From assembly GCA_964489215.1 (NCBI GenBank), contig CAZAYB010000144.1, positions 1 through 7,859 on the forward strand: DNA of 7,859 bases. The letters run 5' to 3'. Source of the stretch: CAZAYB01 sp964489215 (GTDB lineage: Bacteria; Planctomycetota; Phycisphaerae; Sedimentisphaerales; Anaerohalosphaeraceae). Of the stretch, positions 1-5,938 are shown piece after piece. The notes beneath the pieces were generated by a model. That model searched no databases and had not been told where the DNA came from. It saw only the letters and a list, made by a program, of their open reading frames with translations. Both the position numbers and the translations under genes were made by a program. The first letter of the stretch is position 1. Each line of letters opens with the position of its first letter.

Positions 1-115
1 ATATTACACTAAAAAGTCAATTAAAATTTTAATATTTTTACAGATATTTTATCATTGTTAGCAGGGTAATTATAAAGATTTTTCGTATAATTATTTGAAA
101 TATATAATGTTAAAC

Positions 116-141
116 AAAAAAAGCTTTGGCTATTTAAGCTT
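116..141 (-). terminator. Weak intrinsic terminator candidate (leftward)
   Basis: On the minus strand AAGCTT (141-136), a 9-nt loop and AAGCTT (126-121) can form a 6-bp stem, and the 3' arm runs into a tract of seven T residues. The stem has only two GC pairs, so it would be inefficient. It is the only hairpin-plus-T-tract I find downstream of the winged-helix gene, about 290 nt past its stop, and could be where the operon message ends. Confidence 0.33.
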
Positions 142-162
142 GATGTCACTTTTTATTACATG

Positions 163-192
163 ATTATAGATAGATATAGCGGTTTTTCACAA
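163..192 (-). promoter_or_regulatory. Candidate sigma70-type leftward promoter
   Basis: On the minus strand TTGTGA (192-187) is followed after 18 nt by a perfect TATAAT (168-163). The expected start would be near 156, pointing away from the operon. In such AT-rich sequence matches of this quality can arise by chance, and the hairpin/T-tract at 141-116 lies directly downstream, so any product would be very short unless it is read through. Confidence 0.28.
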
Positions 193-304
193 ATTATCGG
201 CTATAAACTAAATTGTCTTACTTATAGAAAAGATGAGAGTCGCTAATAGATAACCAGAAGCTGAATCTGTCTTTTTTAGCACAGAAATACAACAAAAAAC
301 AATC

Positions 305-337
305 AACTGTAAATAAACTGTAAATTAACTGTAAATT
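305..337. repeat. Three tandem 11-bp direct repeats, Pho-box-like
   Basis: The 10-mer AACTGTAAAT occurs perfectly at 305-314, 316-325 and 327-336, giving an exact 11-bp period (one helical turn). On the plus strand this reads as CTGTAAA boxes separated by 4-bp AT spacers, close in layout to the E. coli PhoB box (CTGTCAT plus 4 bp). On the minus strand it reads TTTACA-N5 three times, like the Bacillus PhoP site. OmpR/PhoB-family regulators typically bind such 11-bp direct repeats. The function here is inferred from layout only. The target gene is not evident; it may lie left of the window. Confidence 0.5.
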
Positions 338-429
338 ATTCAGCTATGACATGTTAATAGTCTGGATAAAAACTTCAAAAGCTGGTATTTACTCCTTATG
401 AAACCCTCATGTCAGATTCCGAAAAGCAG

Positions 430-672
430 CTAACCCTTCGTTTGCTGATAAAGGTCATAGGCTACAGTCTCGCCAGGAGTTAAAGATACATAAGTCTTGC
501 CGCTTTTCTTCTTGTACTGAATCTTATTTTCTCGGGCAAGCCATCCAAGACCCTGATAAACCAGTTCTCCCTTTTGTTTCAGCGACCTCGGAAGTGTCGA
601 TACATTAACTTCTCCTTTTTCCCCTATTGTTTGCCAGATTTTACCAGCCATATTCCCTACTTTTACCAACAT
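430..672 (-). CDS. Small winged-helix domain protein (DUF2582-like)
   Basis: An 80-residue protein that resembles the stand-alone winged-helix DUF2582 family. The pattern GKIWQTIGEKGEVNVSTLPR (10-29), a predicted recognition-helix region with LVYQGLGWLARENKI (37-51), and a basic hairpin wing (YKKKSGKTYVSLT, 53-65) match that fold. The family has no settled role; a DNA-binding or protein-interaction function is inferred from the fold. The ATG at 672 is preceded by AGAAGGGA at a 6-nt spacing; an internal ATG for MAGKIW at residue 8 is a less likely start. It follows treY by 41 nt with no GC-rich hairpin between, so it probably belongs to the same transcript as the last gene. It might regulate the operon, but co-location is the only evidence for that. 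Confidence 0.75.
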   Translation of the reverse strand: MLVKVGNMAGKIWQTIGEKGEVNVSTLPRSLKQKGELVYQGLGWLARENKIQYKKKSGKTYVSLTPGETVAYDLYQQTKG

Positions 673-713
673 TTTGATTCCCTTCTTAAAATTCCATAAA
701 TTAGTAAAAAAAT

Positions 714-3503
714 TTAATTGCTTATCAATACCGCAACTGGAAAAGACCCTAACACATCCCCTAAATACATCTCGTCTTCAAACCTCATGTTAACATCACT
801 TATAACTTCTTTCCAGTCTTTTTTCCCAAATTCCTTCAACCTTATAATATTATCTCCCCACACTTCCCTGCCCAAAGGCACTTTCCCAGACGCGCACAAC
901 TCACTGTAAAACCTTCCGCATACCGCAACCGCGCATTTGCCCTTAAATTCCCTCCCGAATGCGATAACATTATCACTCATATCCCCCTCAGCTTCCAATG
1001 GCACATAACTGCCGAAACTGAAAAGATCCGCGTTTGATTTCCTTGCGTTCAAAACCGACCAAATCAGAAACTGCTTTATCCTCCCGTCACGACGATTCTC
1101 AATAAGGTCGCCTAAAAAAGACTTCCTGTCCTCCCTGGCCTTTTTAATACTCTCATCAAGATATCGGCCAAGCTTTTCAAAATCAACACTCCTGCGATTG
1201 TCAGGATCAACAAAGCTAAAATTCCATAACTCCGAACCCAGATACACATCACAGAAACCAGGACAAACCATCTTGAGAAGAACCTGGGAAAGACTGTTGA
1301 ACATACCTGCATCAAAAACAACTTGCATAAATTCAATAAAGTCCTCACCGAAACCCCCAAACCCTTCAACTCCGAATATCTTCTCTACAAACTCTCCGGC
1401 ACCACGCTCATAATCACTGTCTGGCTCAAACCAGTTCGAGTTCCGCTTGGACTCACGAATTGCCTTTATAAAATACCTCTTTGCCCGCTCGATAAATTCA
1501 TCCTCACCTGCACCGGCAAAAGGAACTGAACCAACAAGCGACTGATAAAGCATATATTCATCGTTACCGTCCGGACAAAGCTTATCACCTGCCCTGACCT
1601 TAAATCCGCTGTTAAGCTCTGACCACTTCTTACACCTGCTGCGCCAAATGTCAGGTATTTCTGATAGAACATTAATCCTTGCCCTGGCATCTTCTCCCCG
1701 CTTGCTGTCATGAGTGGAAGTCGAATTCATTGAATGTGGATCATTCTTAAAACGCCTTGCCATAACATCATGAAACGCATCGACGCTATAACCGAAAATG
1801 TCAGGCGAACTGCCAACTTCATTAAGACTTACCAGACGATTATACCGGTAAAGAAACGTATCCTCAAACCCCTTAGCCATCGCCGGCCCAGTTAGCTGCT
1901 GAAAACGCAAAACAAAATCCTCAAGCTTATCTTTACGGATATTCGTTGGCTTTAATGAAAAATCAAGCTTCAGCATAGAAGTGATTAAATTCAGCTCATA
2001 ACTGAGATCATGCCTTTTTTTCTTCGCTTTCTCAAACGCACCCTCAAGATAATTGTAATCTTGCGTACTTGCCTTGTGCTCAAGTGTCAGATAAGTGCGA
2101 TAAACCTCAAAACACCCCGCAAGCTCAACAAGAGCCTCCTTATACTTCGAACGGGTAACGTCCTGACCAAACCTGCCCCGCACCGTCATAACCTTAACCT
2201 GCTCGGCTAAATTCTCAAAATCCGCATTGAGCTGCTGAGATATCGCCAGTTTACGCGATTCATAAACAAGCTGATCGTAATTAACCTCATCACCCGTAAA
2301 GTTCTGATAAATACTGTCAAAAGCTCCCTCGTTCTCTTTTTTTACAAAGAGCAGATTTACAAAATTCATGAAATCATAACCTGTCGTACCCTCGATCGGC
2401 CAGTTAGCGGGCAATTGCTCATCATGCTCAAGAATCTTCTCAACAAAAATCGGAACATCCCCAACATTACTCCTGAGCCTTTTAAGATACTCAAAAGGCT
2501 TGTAAAGACCGTCAATATGATCAATCCTCAGTCCCGTTATTTGACCGCTGTGAAGAAGCTTAAACGTCAACTCATGCCAGGCCGTAAAAACCTCTGGCCT
2601 TTCAATCTTCAGACATATAAAATCATTAAGACCGAAAAACCTGCGGTAATTAATCTCCTCAGACGCCGTCCTCCACAAACAAAGCCTGAAATGCTGCTCG
2701 GTCAGCATACGGTGCAGAGGATTCAAAGTCTGCATCTGACCTGGCTTGCCGTTGAATACCTCGACGCACTCATCTATATATTCACGGATTACTTCCTCAG
2801 TCGAATAAAGATTGTAAAGCATTTTAGCCGCATGGCTCCACGCACTTTTTTTACCCAAGTTTGGCCTGTCTGCAGACTCAAAAAGATATATTATGCCGAG
2901 AAAATTTGTAAACAAACTGCTCCTGTCACCAAGCTTGTCCTGGAGCTTTTTAAGATTACGCAAAAAAACCTTAAGATAACAAGACGCCTTAAGGGCAAAA
3001 CGATGCTCAAAATAACTTACCGCAAGACCGTTACTGTCATAAACAAGCCTGATCTGACCACTAAGCAGAGCTTCTGAATAATGGCACCCAAGAAATGGCG
3101 CACAAAGTTTCGCTGAAAATTGACGCGGCTTGCCTAACGGCACCGTATCGAAAAAATTATATCGGCTGCTAAGCTCACCGTTCTCCAATAGGTCACGAAG
3201 CCACAAATTACTGTAATGATAAGCCATATGGTTCGGAACTATATCCTGTATATGACCAATACCCTCGCCACTGAACGCCTCAACCATATCATTAAACGCC
3301 CGAATACCCCCAAGCTTCTCACTTACCTTCGTCGGGTCCGTAACATCATAAAAATGATTACTCCCTGGCCGAGCTTCAAATATCGGTGATGCGTAAACAT
3401 CGCTTATTCCCAGTTTGCCAAGATACCCAGAAAGCTTGCTTACCCTGGAAAAATTAAGCTCCTCGGTAAACTGTATCCTGTAGCTTGCACTTGGATATCT
3501 CAT
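714..3503 (-). CDS. treY: Malto-oligosyltrehalose synthase (GH13)
   Basis: A 929-residue cytoplasmic GH13 enzyme that isomerises the reducing-end alpha-1,4 linkage of a maltodextrin to alpha,alpha-1,1, making the substrate of TreZ. Diagnostic features are the N-terminal SYRIQF (7-12), YASPIFEARPGSNHFYDV (37-54), IQDIVPNHMA (85-94), GLRIDHIDGL with nucleophile D328, FVEKILEHDEQLP with acid/base E355, STSTHDSKRGEDARARI (594-610) with H598-D599, and near the C-terminus PGFCDVYLGSELWNFSFVDP (748-767) followed by DNRR. The long helical insert between the barrel motifs (about 390-590) is typical of TreY, and the length is within the family range. The ATG overlaps the preceding TAA by one base, and AAGGA lies 7 nt upstream, so translation is probably coupled to the DUF3536 frame. 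The stop is TAA, 41 nt before the next gene. No damage is seen. Confidence 0.95.
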   Translation of the reverse strand: MRYPSASYRIQFTEELNFSRVSKLSGYLGKLGISDVYASPIFEARPGSNHFYDVTDPTKVSEKLGGIRAFNDMVEAFSGEGIGHIQDIVPNHMAYHYSNLWLRDLLENGELSSRYNFFDTVPLGKPRQFSAKLCAPFLGCHYSEALLSGQIRLVYDSNGLAVSYFEHRFALKASCYLKVFLRNLKKLQDKLGDRSSLFTNFLGIIYLFESADRPNLGKKSAWSHAAKMLYNLYSTEEVIREYIDECVEVFNGKPGQMQTLNPLHRMLTEQHFRLCLWRTASEEINYRRFFGLNDFICLKIERPEVFTAWHELTFKLLHSGQITGLRIDHIDGLYKPFEYLKRLRSNVGDVPIFVEKILEHDEQLPANWPIEGTTGYDFMNFVNLLFVKKENEGAFDSIYQNFTGDEVNYDQLVYESRKLAISQQLNADFENLAEQVKVMTVRGRFGQDVTRSKYKEALVELAGCFEVYRTYLTLEHKASTQDYNYLEGAFEKAKKKRHDLSYELNLITSMLKLDFSLKPTNIRKDKLEDFVLRFQQLTGPAMAKGFEDTFLYRYNRLVSLNEVGSSPDIFGYSVDAFHDVMARRFKNDPHSMNSTSTHDSKRGEDARARINVLSEIPDIWRSRCKKWSELNSGFKVRAGDKLCPDGNDEYMLYQSLVGSVPFAGAGEDEFIERAKRYFIKAIRESKRNSNWFEPDSDYERGAGEFVEKIFGVEGFGGFGEDFIEFMQVVFDAGMFNSLSQVLLKMVCPGFCDVYLGSELWNFSFVDPDNRRSVDFEKLGRYLDESIKKAREDRKSFLGDLIENRRDGRIKQFLIWSVLNARKSNADLFSFGSYVPLEAEGDMSDNVIAFGREFKGKCAVAVCGRFYSELCASGKVPLGREVWGDNIIRLKEFGKKDWKEVISDVNMRFEDEMYLGDVLGSFPVAVLISN

Positions 3504-4696
3504 TACTCTATCCTTATATTCAAAAGATCGCCGAGTTTGGTAAACTCCTCAACCCATTTAACCTTCATTTCATCGGAGTCAGCCTTCTTACGGTTTGGAT
3601 AATGATCCTTGCCTACCTCAAAGTAAAGGTTCTGTGCCTGCCACAGATCCTGCTTAAGCTCCCACTCCTGAGTCATCGACAAAAGATTCACGCAACTCTC
3701 CAGACTCTCAAGATCATCAGGATTATCATACAAAGACTGAACAAGCTCTGTAACCCTCGTACCGATTACAAAACCCAGCTTATCTCTGTCGATTTCACTC
3801 GACCAGTCCCTCGCCTGATCAAGAAGTTCCTTAAACTGCTTAAGATCTGGTGGATTCTGCTCCACCGAACTAACAAGATCCGTATTGAGCATCATCTCTA
3901 CCGTACTTGCCAAAAGCGGAGGCAATGTAACATCCATCTGACGAATGCCCTGCATAATCGGATAATAATTTTCAAATATCTGGCGAATAGATGATTCCAC
4001 ATCTTCAATTGTCTGCTCGAGAAGCTGATTGAGAACTCGTCTTTGCTCGTCTTTGAACAAGTGCCACAGAGAAAAAGTATGACCCGTAAAATTCTTCTCT
4101 ATAAGACCGATACACCTTGCGATATCACTTTTCGAAAATGCCTCTTTAATCGTCTCGAAACTTTTTGAATATGCCTGCTTCAATCCCTGATAATACCTCA
4201 CACCTGCAACAAGATTATGGTCACCAAGATGAAGAACCGCAAAAGTCACAACATCTTCTTCAAGAATGATATTGTTCTTGACCTTCGCCCGTCCGATCAT
4301 AAGCTGCTGCTTGCCGACTATACTTTTCTCTCCCTCGATCTTTTCAATATCAAAAGCGTAAAGCTGAACTTTTTCCTTTTCCGGAAGCTCTTCCTCAAAA
4401 ACTGAACTTATCGCATAATGCGCACCGACACGAAGAAGGTCCAGTGCCGACGTCTCAACATGTTCCCTGTAAACTCCCAGTCCGGTACGGTACTTGGATA
4501 CATTGCTCACAACCCTGTCTAATAATTTCTTGAAAGCATCTGTAATATCAACATGCTCCACTTCGTTAGCAAGCTGAAGGGCCCTGGCTGCATACTGAAT
4601 AACCTGGATCGTCTCTATTCCCGAAACATCATCAAAAAACCAACCGCAGCTGGTATACATCAGCATCGCGTGCCTTTGCATCTCTAAACACTTCAA
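3503..4696 (-). CDS. DUF3536 domain, C-terminal half of the split GH57 protein
   Basis: This 397-codon frame begins at TTG 4696 and is in the same frame as the upstream GH57 half, six codons beyond that gene's TAA. It starts almost directly with the motif that joins the two halves in intact relatives: EMQRHAMLMYTSCGWFFDD (5-23) and SGIETIQVIQYAARALQLA (25-43). FSLWHLFKDEQRRVL (208-222) is a second conserved-looking block; the remainder is mostly helical-looking and acidic. The role of DUF3536 is unknown; it normally accompanies a GH57 catalytic domain. The TTG was chosen because GAGGAG (4714-4709) lies 12 nt upstream; the next in-frame ATG is at 4681 and has a poorer leader. If the stop is read through, this is simply the C-terminal part of one 811-codon product. 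The TAA stop overlaps the treY ATG (TAATG). No further stops or frameshifts are present, so the half is not visibly decaying. Confidence 0.8.
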   Translation of the reverse strand: MKCLEMQRHAMLMYTSCGWFFDDVSGIETIQVIQYAARALQLANEVEHVDITDAFKKLLDRVVSNVSKYRTGLGVYREHVETSALDLLRVGAHYAISSVFEEELPEKEKVQLYAFDIEKIEGEKSIVGKQQLMIGRAKVKNNIILEEDVVTFAVLHLGDHNLVAGVRYYQGLKQAYSKSFETIKEAFSKSDIARCIGLIEKNFTGHTFSLWHLFKDEQRRVLNQLLEQTIEDVESSIRQIFENYYPIMQGIRQMDVTLPPLLASTVEMMLNTDLVSSVEQNPPDLKQFKELLDQARDWSSEIDRDKLGFVIGTRVTELVQSLYDNPDDLESLESCVNLLSMTQEWELKQDLWQAQNLYFEVGKDHYPNRKKADSDEMKVKWVEEFTKLGDLLNIRIE

Positions 4697-4708
4697 TGCC
4701 GTAGCAAG

Positions 4709-4714
4709 CTCCTC
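4709..4714 (-). promoter_or_regulatory. Shine-Dalgarno-like GAGGAG directly after the internal stop
   Basis: GAGGAG begins at the first base after the internal TAA and lies 12 nt before the TTG at 4696. It is the strongest purine match near the start of the DUF3536 half and is the reason for choosing that start. The spacing is longer than the 5-7 nt seen at the other genes in this operon. The same bases would also encode two glutamates in an uninterrupted protein, so it may be fortuitous. Confidence 0.45.
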
Positions 4715-4717
4715 TTA
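4715..4717 (-). other. In-frame TAA interrupting the GH57-DUF3536 reading frame
   Basis: Codons around the site read CTC CAG TAA GAG GAG CTT GCT ACG GCA TTG AAG, and the frame stays open on both sides from 5938 to 3503. Removing this one codon as a stop gives a single uninterrupted 811-codon protein with the expected domain order. A one-base change from CAA, GAA or AAA would explain it. UAA is used as the normal terminator of treZ, DUF3536 and treY in this window, so a reassigned code is not an explanation. Confidence 0.9.
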
Positions 4718-5938
4718 CTGGAGTCTGGTATGAAAATTCTCCTCGATAAACTTCTCTATATTCTCGTCAGAACGGTCAAGGATAAGATCGATATAATTGT
4801 CTCTGCACTTCCACGGATCATCGGTCCATTTACTCATCTGATCCTCATATATCTGGCATACATTATCACGAAGCCAGTCAAAGGCACCGCGCAATGGGCC
4901 CCTCCATTTCTGGTGCCAGTTCGGGTTCATACCGCTGCAGCACCCGCAGTTGCTCTGCCATCTTTCTACTCCGTGAACACAGCTCCATGATGAATTTTCA
5001 AATATCTCAGCTTCATAAACAGCATTGTGCTTTTCAAGAAACTCTGCATATATCGTTATCTTCGCAAGATTATTGCTCTCAATATGATTGACCGCAAAAG
5101 CCAGTGCCATATCTCCGTGATAATGATGGTGACCGTAAGTCTCTCCGTCAGTCGCCACATGAACAAGCTGACTGTCATACTCGCTCTTGTCATCCAGAGT
5201 ACCCAAAAGACGATTAGCTAAATCGGCCCCGCTTTTCAACAAACCCTTAAAAGCGATATCCTGAGAAATATGACCGTCATAGAAAAAAAGTGTCATCTCC
5301 ATACCGTTGCCAAGCCTGCAAAGATAAGGAAGCCTCGGGTCAACTCGTTCTCCGCTGACATCTATCCATTCCTCTTCGCCGATCTTGCGTATTTTCGAAC
5401 ACTGACGCGGTGCGAGAATCGTAAACTTTATGCCATGCTCTGCCATAATCTCGAGACTCTCACTGTCAACTGCCGTCTCCGGAAGCCACATACCCTCAGG
5501 CTTTCTCCCGAATCGGCTCTCAAAATCCCGGATACCCCACTTAATCTGGGTAACTTTATCACGCCTGTTAGCCAAAGGCATAATCATATGATTATAACAT
5601 TGAGCCATCGCAGCTCCATGACCGCCGAAATGCTTCATGCTCTCCTTATCCGCCTCAAGAAGATGCTCATAAACATCAGGACGCTGATCCTCGAGCCATG
5701 AAAGAAGTGTCGGACCAAAATTAAAACTCATCTTCGAATAATTATTTACAATATCCATGATTTTACGCTGCTCATCCAAAAGCCTGCTCGCAGCGTTAGG
5801 TCCGTAACACTCCGCAGTTATACGGTCATTCCAGTCATGGTAAGGCTTCGCTGAATCCTGAAGCTCTACCTCCTCAAGCCATGGATTCTCACGGGGGGGC
5901 TGATAAAAATGACCATGTATGCAAACATATTTTTCCAT
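4715..5938 (-). CDS. GH57-family glycoside hydrolase, catalytic half (ends at in-frame stop)
   Basis: This 407-residue protein carries the catalytic region of a GH57-type alpha-amylase-like enzyme of the kind normally fused to DUF3536. Visible motifs are HGHFYQPPRENPW near the N-terminus (H10, Q13-P14), the HGAAMAQCYNH segment (107-117), GMWLPETAVD (149-158) with E154 as likely nucleophile, and VATDGETYGHHH (261-272) with D264 as likely acid/base by analogy with GH57 regions 3 and 4. A Cys-rich SSWSCVHGVERW...CGCCSG stretch lies at 316-336, and WRGPLRGAFDWLRD (345-358) follows. The start ATG overlaps the treZ stop and has GGAG just upstream. The substrate is unknown; context suggests an alpha-glucan or maltodextrin. 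Relatives I recall are single chains of about 800 residues; here the frame is interrupted by TAA right after the catalytic region, and the missing half follows in the same frame. The visible catalytic motifs are intact. Confidence 0.88.
   Translation of the reverse strand: MEKYVCIHGHFYQPPRENPWLEEVELQDSAKPYHDWNDRITAECYGPNAASRLLDEQRKIMDIVNNYSKMSFNFGPTLLSWLEDQRPDVYEHLLEADKESMKHFGGHGAAMAQCYNHMIMPLANRRDKVTQIKWGIRDFESRFGRKPEGMWLPETAVDSESLEIMAEHGIKFTILAPRQCSKIRKIGEEEWIDVSGERVDPRLPYLCRLGNGMEMTLFFYDGHISQDIAFKGLLKSGADLANRLLGTLDDKSEYDSQLVHVATDGETYGHHHYHGDMALAFAVNHIESNNLAKITIYAEFLEKHNAVYEAEIFENSSWSCVHGVERWQSNCGCCSGMNPNWHQKWRGPLRGAFDWLRDNVCQIYEDQMSKWTDDPWKCRDNYIDLILDRSDENIEKFIEENFHTRLQ

Larger units (their letters stand above)
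1..429. other. AT-rich non-coding tail downstream of the operon
   Basis: No convincing protein-coding frame is found on either strand; only frames of about a dozen codons or fewer occur, with no coding character. The stretch is clearly richer in A and T than the genes. It holds a triple 11-bp direct repeat (305-337), a sigma70-like leftward promoter candidate (163-192) and a short A-tract/hairpin that could terminate leftward transcripts (116-141). At 15-20 a minus-strand TTGACT could be the -35 of a promoter for a gene beyond the left edge, but the -10 would lie at or outside the edge. Confidence 0.6.

Noticed and set aside
392..397. Strong AAGGAG on the minus strand just downstream of the winged-helix gene
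   Set aside because: Only a 12-codon frame from a TTG 13 nt downstream follows, with no start at a proper spacing, so no small gene is supported.
347..414. Inverted repeat TGACATG ... CATGTCA (347-353 and 408-414)
   Set aside because: Seven-base arms 54 nt apart are expected by chance in a region of this size and give no terminator-like or operator-like spacing.
673..713. AT-only hairpin and T7 run between treY and the winged-helix gene
   Set aside because: The stem TAAATT/AATTTA has no GC pairs and the T-run sits in the 5' arm and loop rather than after the stem, so it is not a credible terminator.
2415..3077. A 220-codon open frame on the plus strand inside treY
   Set aside because: It lies wholly opposite treY, is rich in K, I, L and T without recognisable domains, and is a shadow of the real gene. 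The same holds for the other plus-strand frames, for example 3485-3994, 5270-5701 and 6934-7446.
4036..4055. Perfect 10-bp tandem repeat CTCGTCTTTG x2
   Set aside because: It falls in the codons for the conserved-looking FKDEQRR segment of DUF3536 and is explained by codon choice for that peptide, not by a repeat element.
4715..4717. Recoding of UAA as a sense codon throughout the genome
   Set aside because: treZ, the DUF3536 half and treY all end with UAA at natural C-termini, so UAA works as a stop in this organism. Only site-specific readthrough remains open.
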